Source of the DNA: Oxalobacteraceae bacterium
GTDB taxonomy: Bacteria; Pseudomonadota; Gammaproteobacteria; Burkholderiales; Burkholderiaceae_D
Reading direction: 5' to 3'
Assembly (NCBI GenBank): GCA_947487325.1
Contig: CANKWG010000079.1
Location: 1-9,448, forward strand
DNA length: 9,448 bases
The notes under the pieces are model-generated. The model was not told the origin of the DNA, ran no database searches, and saw only the letters and a list, made by a program, of their open reading frames with translations. The position numbers were made by a program, and so were the translations under genes. Of the stretch, positions 7,201-9,448 are shown in pieces (positions within the stretch are counted from its first letter, which is position 1; every line of letters begins with the position of its first letter).

Positions 7201-7987
7201 TCCGGTGGTGGGCGAGTCCGCGAGCAATGTTTATCGCGAAGCGCAAGCCATGCTGAAAAAAATCATCGATGGCCGCTGGCTGACAGCCAATGGCGTGATG
7301 GCGATTTTGCCAGCCAACAGTGTCAACGATGACGACATCGAAATTTACACCGACGAGACTTGCAGCGAAGTCGCCTTTACGTACTACGGATTGCGCCAGC
7401 AAACTGAAAAGCCGGTGATTGATGGTGTTGCCCGACCCAATCAATGTCTGGCTGATTTTGTCGCGCCCAAGGCCTCGGGCATTACGGATTACGTTGGTTT
7501 GTTCGCCGTCACCTCAGGTATAGGTATCGAAAAGCATGAGAAGCGTTTTGAAGACGCCAATGATGATTATTCATCCATCATGCTCAAGGCATTGGCTGAT
7601 CGCTTTGCCGAAGCCTTTGCCGAGTATCTGCATGAGCGGGTTCGCAAAGAGTTGTGGGCCTATGCGAGCGATGAGCATCTCGATACGGGCGCGCTGATTG
7701 CCGAGGCTTATCAGGGTATCCGGCCAGCGCCCGGTTATCCTGCTTGTCCCGAGCACACTGTGAAGGCGGATATGTTCCGCATTCTCGAGGCCGAAGACAT
7801 TGGCATGACCCTTACAGAATCGTTTGCCATGTTCCCTGGCGCGGCGGTCTCAGGTTTTTATTTTGCGCATCCGGAGTCGAAGTACTTCACGGTTGGAAAA
7901 ATCGGCGAAGATCAGCTGCGCGACATGGCCCAAAGACGCAAGGTATCCGTCGAGCAGCTGCAGAGCTGGCTGGCGCCGAATCTTTGA
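4232..7987 (+). CDS. metH: Cobalamin-dependent methionine synthase
   Basis: MetH moves a methyl group from 5-methyltetrahydrofolate via cobalamin to homocysteine, making methionine in the cytoplasm. The 1251-residue protein is complete, with all modules in order. The homocysteine domain (about 15-340) has zinc ligands Cys255 (GLNCALG) and Cys320-Cys321 (GGCCGTTP). The pterin domain (about 365-625) shows NVGERTNVTGS (368-378) and DVNMDEAMLD (409-418). The cobalamin cap (about 660-755) and the B12 Rossmann domain follow; the latter carries the GDVHDIGKNIV motif (775-785), in which His778 is the cobalt ligand. The C-terminal reactivation domain (about 930-1251) has the SAM-binding motif RPAPGYPACPEHT (1164-1176). 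MetH is thus itself a SAM-binding enzyme below a SAM-responsive leader. No Shine-Dalgarno sequence precedes the ATG. No cobalamin riboswitch is seen upstream. The gene is likely transcribed alone, since convergent genes follow. Confidence 0.99.
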   Translation: MKRDAISSTEAQLRSLLAQRILILDGAMGTMIQRYRLSEEDYRGTRFADFSVPGKEVFVKGNNELLTLTQPHIIQEIHEQYLAAGADLIETNTFGSTSIAQDDYHMAHLVYEMNVQAARIARAACDKYATPDKPRFVAGALGPTPKTASISPDVNDPGARNVNFDQLVAAYLEQTRALVEGGADVLLVETVFDTLNCKAALFAIDQFFEESSQRLPIMISGTVTDASGRVLSGQTVSAFWNSVRHAKPLTIGLNCALGAALMRPYAEELSKIAETFVCIYPNAGLPNPMSDTGFDETPDVTSSLLKDFADSGFVNIAGGCCGTTPEHIQAIAETVKTIAPRKIPTHLHQMRLSGLEPYVIDEDSLFVNVGERTNVTGSKAFARMILNEQYEEALAVARQQVENGAQIIDVNMDEAMLDSVAAMSRFLNLIAGEPDIARVPIMIDSSKWSVIEAGLKCVQGKAVVNSISMKEGEEEFLRQATLCRRYGAAVIVMAFDEQGQADTFARKREICERAYRLLVDKIDFPPEDIIFDPNIFAIATGIEEHNNYAVDFIEATRWIRENLPHAKVSGGVSNVSFSFRGNDPAREAIHTVFLYHAIRAGMTMGIVNAGMIGVYDDLAPELRECAEDVVLNRRPDATERMIELAATLKSDGKKEEQNLVWRDAPVAKRLSHALIHGITQWIVEDTEEARAQVASSGGRPIHVIEGPLMDGMNIVGDLFGQGKMFLPQVVKSARVMKQAVAHLIPFIEEEKLAEEQRTGVAAKPKGKIVIATVKGDVHDIGKNIVSVVLQCNNFEVVNMGVMVPCSEILAKAKAENADIIGLSGLITPSLEEMAHVAKEMQRDPHFRMLKIPLLIGGATTSRAHTAVKIAPNYEGPVVYVPDASRSVSVAQSLLTPESRDKYVDELATDYERIRVQHAGKKALPMLTLEAARKNKMSLSFDGNHAPRKPRFVGRRHFRNVDLATLANYIDWGPFFQTWDLAGPFPAILTDPVVGESASNVYREAQAMLKKIIDGRWLTANGVMAILPANSVNDDDIEIYTDETCSEVAFTYYGLRQQTEKPVIDGVARPNQCLADFVAPKASGITDYVGLFAVTSGIGIEKHEKRFEDANDDYSSIMLKALADRFAEAFAEYLHERVRKELWAYASDEHLDTGALIAEAYQGIRPAPGYPACPEHTVKADMFRILEAEDIGMTLTESFAMFPGAAVSGFYFAHPESKYFTVGKIGEDQLRDMAQRRKVSVEQLQSWLAPNL

Positions 7988-8024
7988 TTGGTTGTGTAAG
8001 GTATTCGGCACTATCAAGGTTGAG

Positions 8025-8059
8025 CTCAGGGTCGTCGCGAAGTTCTTTAGACGACTGAG
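8025..8059. other. Hairpin between convergent metH and yafJ
   Basis: GTCGTC (8031-8036) pairs with GACGAC (8050-8055) around a 13-nt loop, and CTCA (8025-8028) with TGAG (8056-8059) extends the stem past a two-base bulge (GG 8029-8030). It lies in the 76-nt gap between the two convergent stop codons. Neither strand has a proper T-run after it, so it may only protect mRNA 3' ends or serve as a weak shared terminator. Confidence 0.4.
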
Positions 8060-8063
8060 ACTT

Positions 8064-8837
8064 TCATGCCGACGGCAGAGGTGCGCCATCCACAAAAACT
8101 TTCAGCTCATTGGCTTCAAACGCTTGCCAGGATTCGTTGGTGGTCAGTGGCTCGGTGACGATGAGGGCCACGCGATCATTGGGTGTCGTCACCTCAGAAA
8201 AATCTACTGACAAATCCTGATCCGATAATCTGGCCTGCGTAAAAGGGTATTGCCTGACAAGGTAGTGTAAGCGTGTTGAACAGTGTGCAAACAGCGCAGA
8301 GCCATCCGAGAGCATCATATTGAATACCCCATGACTCGCGATGTCCTTCGTGAGTTCGTCTATCGCTGTACGCAGCGCCGACATCGTTGGCAAGCTGTCA
8401 CCGAAGCGCTCATGCAGCGATTGCATCAGATAACAAAACGCCTGCTCACTATCGGTGGTTCCTACCGGACGGAAAGCACCCGTTAACTTCGGCGAAAAAT
8501 TGTTCAGGTCGCCGTTATGGGCAAACACCCAGTAACGACCCCAGAGCTCGCGTATGAAGGGGTGACAATTCTCTAGGGCGACATGTCCTTGTGTCGCTTT
8601 GCGGATATGCGAGATGACATTTTTTGATTTGATCGGATAGCGCTTGATCAACTCGGCCACAGGTGAGGCAATCGCCGATTCATGATCGACAAACAGCCGC
8701 ACGCCTGCGCCTTCGAAGAAGGCAATACCCCAGCCATCTTTGTGTTCATCGGTTTGGCCGCCGCGTGTTGCAAAGCCGGTAAAGCTGAACACAATGTCGG
8801 TCGGCACATTGCAATTCATGCCCAGTAGCTGGCACAT
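8064..8837 (-). CDS. yafJ: Class II glutamine amidotransferase, YafJ family
   Basis: The 257-residue protein closely resembles E. coli YafJ along its whole length. It is a single Ntn-type glutaminase (GATase II) domain with no synthase domain attached. Cys2 would become the N-terminal nucleophile after Met removal (MCQLLGMNCNVPTDI). Other active-site segments are RGGQTDEHKDGWGIAF (25-40), HIRKATQGHVALENCHPF (77-94), AHNGDL (106-111) and GTTDSEQAFC (126-135), all matching the family. Such domains release ammonia from glutamine. The acceptor for this stand-alone form is not known to me, and some relatives act as gamma-glutamyl hydrolases. The gene follows the TrmB-like gene after 39 nt on the same strand, so the two probably share a transcript. 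No Shine-Dalgarno sequence is visible before the ATG. Confidence 0.94.
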   Translation of the reverse strand: MCQLLGMNCNVPTDIVFSFTGFATRGGQTDEHKDGWGIAFFEGAGVRLFVDHESAIASPVAELIKRYPIKSKNVISHIRKATQGHVALENCHPFIRELWGRYWVFAHNGDLNNFSPKLTGAFRPVGTTDSEQAFCYLMQSLHERFGDSLPTMSALRTAIDELTKDIASHGVFNMMLSDGSALFAHCSTRLHYLVRQYPFTQARLSDQDLSVDFSEVTTPNDRVALIVTEPLTTNESWQAFEANELKVFVDGAPLPSA

Positions 8838-8876
8838 GGGAGTAACAAGTAAAAGTGAATAGTGCGGGCAACGGTA

Positions 8877-9448
8877 TCACGAAATGATGAAGGCCTCTGC
8901 CAGACTGGGCTGCGGTGGCAGTTCGGTACGACATCGCCAGAGTGTATGACCCGAGCTCGCATATTTCGCTTCAAAGGGTGTGAGAGCTTCCGCAGGTGTG
9001 CTGTCATACATCTCGGCGTGCACAGCAATGCCGCTCAGTTGATGTAGCGATAACGCGAATTCATCGATGTAAGTTTTCCAGTTGCTGCGGCATTCGATAC
9101 GACCACCCAGCGCCACTACCACGGGGAAAATCGCATGTCCATGCCACCGCCTTCCCAGCTGCGATTTCTTGGGCCAGGGGTTCGGATACAAGAGATAGTG
9201 CTGTCGCGGGTAGATGCCTTCGGCGAGCATGAGCCGCCAGTAATCAACCAGGTCGGCGCGCACGGTGATGAAATTTTCCGGCAGGTCTGCTGGCCATCGG
9301 ACGTCGCGGCTTAGTCTATCCGCTGACTGATCGACACCAATGACGAAACTTTCGGGAAAGGCTTGTGCGAGTTTGCGGGTGGATAGACCAACGCCACACC
9401 CAGCATCCAGTATCAGTGGCGTGTCGCCGTGCGCCTTCCAGGCAGCGA
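8877..9448 (-). CDS. TrmB-like SAM-dependent methyltransferase, 5' part beyond window
   Basis: The frame is open to the window end, giving 189 visible codons of the C-terminal part; the start lies outside. It is a class I methyltransferase. Motif I, LDAGCGVG, is at visible residues 13-20 and binds SAM, and the acidic residue after strand 2 is Asp39 (VIGVDQS). The TrmB-type signature follows as LLYPNPWPKKSQLGRRWHGH (85-104), with a TPFE motif near the C-terminus like the T-x-F-E of tRNA (guanine-46 N7) methyltransferases. Canonical TrmB has Asp in the DPW motif; here it is Asn (Asn89). The RRWHGHAIFP sequence also differs from the usual RR(I/L)V. This suggests a paralogue of TrmB rather than the housekeeping enzyme, so I leave the symbol empty. 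A GTG at 9263 is not the true start, since motif I lies upstream of it. Confidence 0.85.
   Translation of the reverse strand, partial: AAWKAHGDTPLILDAGCGVGLSTRKLAQAFPESFVIGVDQSADRLSRDVRWPADLPENFITVRADLVDYWRLMLAEGIYPRQHYLLYPNPWPKKSQLGRRWHGHAIFPVVVALGGRIECRSNWKTYIDEFALSLHQLSGIAVHAEMYDSTPAEALTPFEAKYASSGHTLWRCRTELPPQPSLAEAFIIS

Noticed and set aside
8025..8059. Bidirectional intrinsic terminator between metH and yafJ
   Set aside because: The stem is real, but neither strand carries a T-run after it, so I list it only as a hairpin.
8877..9263. Complete 128-residue protein starting at GTG 9263
   Set aside because: The frame stays open to the window end and the SAM-binding motif LDAGCGVG lies upstream of that GTG, so the real gene is longer.
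1..9448. Mobile elements, CRISPR arrays, tRNA or rRNA genes, defence systems
   Set aside because: No transposase or integrase frames, no regular repeat-spacer pattern, no cloverleaf sequences and no defence-type proteins were seen; the genes are core metabolic and translation functions.

Overview
The window looks like ordinary chromosome from a betaproteobacterium. This is judged from protein character and gene order: a divergent pair made of a LysM protein plus DprA on one side and Def plus Fmt on the other, which is a familiar betaproteobacterial arrangement. Nothing points to phage, plasmid, transposon or CRISPR. I cannot place it to genus.

Layout. Positions 1-228 are an AT-rich stretch (about 41% G+C by hand count) with no gene I can support. 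Then come two minus-strand genes overlapping by 4 nt: a secreted LysM-domain protein (1344-2384) followed by dprA (229-1347), the DNA-processing protein of natural transformation. A 132-nt divergent spacer separates them from the plus-strand pair def-fmt (2517-4013), which removes and adds the formyl group on initiator methionine. Next, 218 nt of leader precede metH (4232-7987), the B12-dependent methionine synthase. Convergent with metH are two minus-strand genes: a TrmB-like methyltransferase cut by the window end (8877-9448) and a YafJ-type class II glutamine amidotransferase (8064-8837).

The most interesting part is the metH leader (4014-4231). It has a perfect TATAAT box. Its predicted transcript would start at the first stem of an element that matches the conserved blocks of the SAM-II riboswitch (GGCGCC-GATTTG ... 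GCTTGC-GGGCGCC ... GCTAAAG), with two loops longer than usual. A textbook intrinsic terminator follows. Two separate segments of the aptamer are complementary to parts of this terminator, so a SAM-controlled terminator/antiterminator switch can be drawn by hand: SAM high, metH off. Past the terminator, a 27-codon open frame begins directly after the T-run and ends in an ATGA overlap with the metH start, which itself has no visible Shine-Dalgarno sequence. A 10-bp hairpin sits inside that small frame. Together these suggest layered control of methionine synthesis by its downstream product.

Functional thread: def, fmt and metH all concern methionine (initiator formylation, deformylation, synthesis). 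The others (DprA, LysM protein, YafJ, TrmB-like enzyme) have no evident link to that theme.
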